From CAYMCV01 sp964389005 (GTDB lineage Bacteria; Bacillota; Clostridia; Lachnospirales; Lachnospiraceae), in the NCBI GenBank assembly GCA_964389005.1, contig CAYMCV010000033.1, positions 1 through 22,427 on the forward strand: DNA of 22,427 bases, read 5' to 3'. A program made the translations under genes and the position numbers. Each line of letters begins with the position of its first letter. Positions within the stretch are counted from its first letter, which is position 1. This document shows positions 22,096-22,427 of the stretch, in pieces. The notes beneath the pieces were generated by a model. That model searched no databases. It saw nothing but the letters and a program-made list of their open reading frames with translations, and had not been told where the DNA came from.

Positions 22096-22427
22096 ATGAA
22101 AAAAATACGCCCTTTTTACATGACTTATCCGTTGCCGCTTGCGTATAACAATGAGGATGATGTCATGAAAGATTTGGAATATTTGCAACAGTTGTATCCC
22201 GCGGAGGCCAAAAAATATCAGAAAAAGATTGCGGAGATTTTAGATAGAATGGACTACGAGGGAAGCATGATTTACGATGTTTATCCGGACAAATGGCAAC
22301 TTTATCGATTGTCTGAGACTGTTGTCGACATGCTGATGCGCGAGGAAGATGATACCGATTTGCGGACACGGCGCCACCCGGAGGAAGATGACCAAGGTAC
22401 CGGAACCGGTGAGGAGCGTCGGCGGCA
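22096..22427 (+). CDS. Small acidic conserved protein, C-terminus beyond the window
   Basis: Open to the right edge with no stop (110 residues visible). AAAGGA at 22084-22089 places the start at 22096 (MKKIRPFYMTYPLPLAYNNEDD). The middle is predicted helical: DVMKDLEYLQQLYPAEAKKYQKKIAEILDRMDYEGSMIYDVYPDK. It resembles a short conserved hypothetical protein common in Lachnospiraceae and related Clostridia, with the YPxxA...CDRMEYEGSMMYDEYPD-like pattern. The visible end is rich in Glu, Asp, Arg and Gly and looks disordered. Function is unknown. It starts 26 nt after the permease gene and may be read through from it. Confidence 0.75.
   Translation, partial: MKKIRPFYMTYPLPLAYNNEDDVMKDLEYLQQLYPAEAKKYQKKIAEILDRMDYEGSMIYDVYPDKWQLYRLSETVVDMLMREEDDTDLRTRRHPEEDDQGTGTGEERRR

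Overview
The window looks like chromosomal DNA of a low-to-moderate GC Gram-positive anaerobe, most likely a Lachnospiraceae (Clostridia). The basis is family-level similarity: strong AGGAGG-type ribosome binding sites, a class B sortase beside an LCP protein, an Rpn-type nuclease with an REGRQEG tail, a DUF5684 membrane protein, a lipoprotein that joins a beta-propeller to a solute-binding domain, and a small acidic protein at the right edge typical of that family. Species cannot be assigned.

Layout, left to right. (1) 1-2723, a cell-envelope cluster: the tail of a tyrosine kinase of exopolysaccharide synthesis, a class B sortase, an LCP (LytR-CpsA-Psr) ligase and a small secreted protein, closed by a terminator. 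(2) 2803-5414, a scar: the C-terminal end of an IS256-like transposase (minus), an Rpn nuclease missing its N-terminus, a second copy of a 39-bp piece of that nuclease gene, and a GH2 beta-galactosidase gene missing its start and its catalytic barrel. (3) 5693-7559, a DUF5684 membrane protein and an unrecognised membrane-anchored protein. (4) 7576-8453, a MerR/TipAS regulator with a textbook MerR promoter and an internal in-frame start that would yield the drug-binding domain alone. (5) 8428-11150 (minus), an operon of response regulator, histidine kinase and pseudaminic-acid-type CMP-sugar synthetase, with overlapping genes. Divergent from it is a large lipoprotein fusing a propeller to a solute-binding domain, with no ABC permease nearby. 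(6) 13694-17508, a MATE exporter convergent with metY (O-acetylhomoserine sulfhydrylase), and a LysR regulator divergent from metY. The metY-lysR gap holds a long structured inverted repeat of about 174 bp. (7) 17559-19637, an AraC regulator and an Asp-box propeller lipoprotein. (8) 19697-22069, an autoregulation-type GntR (YtrA-like) gene with a consensus promoter overlapped by three copies of an 8-bp operator half, followed by an ABC ATPase and its permease. (9) 22096-end, a partial small protein.

No tRNA, rRNA, CRISPR array or intact mobile element was seen. The items most worth a second look are the structured element at 16331-16504, the two-component system with its embedded sugar-nucleotide gene and divergent propeller-SBP lipoprotein, and the internal TipAS start. 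Everything is read by eye. Family names rest on remembered motifs, not database searches.
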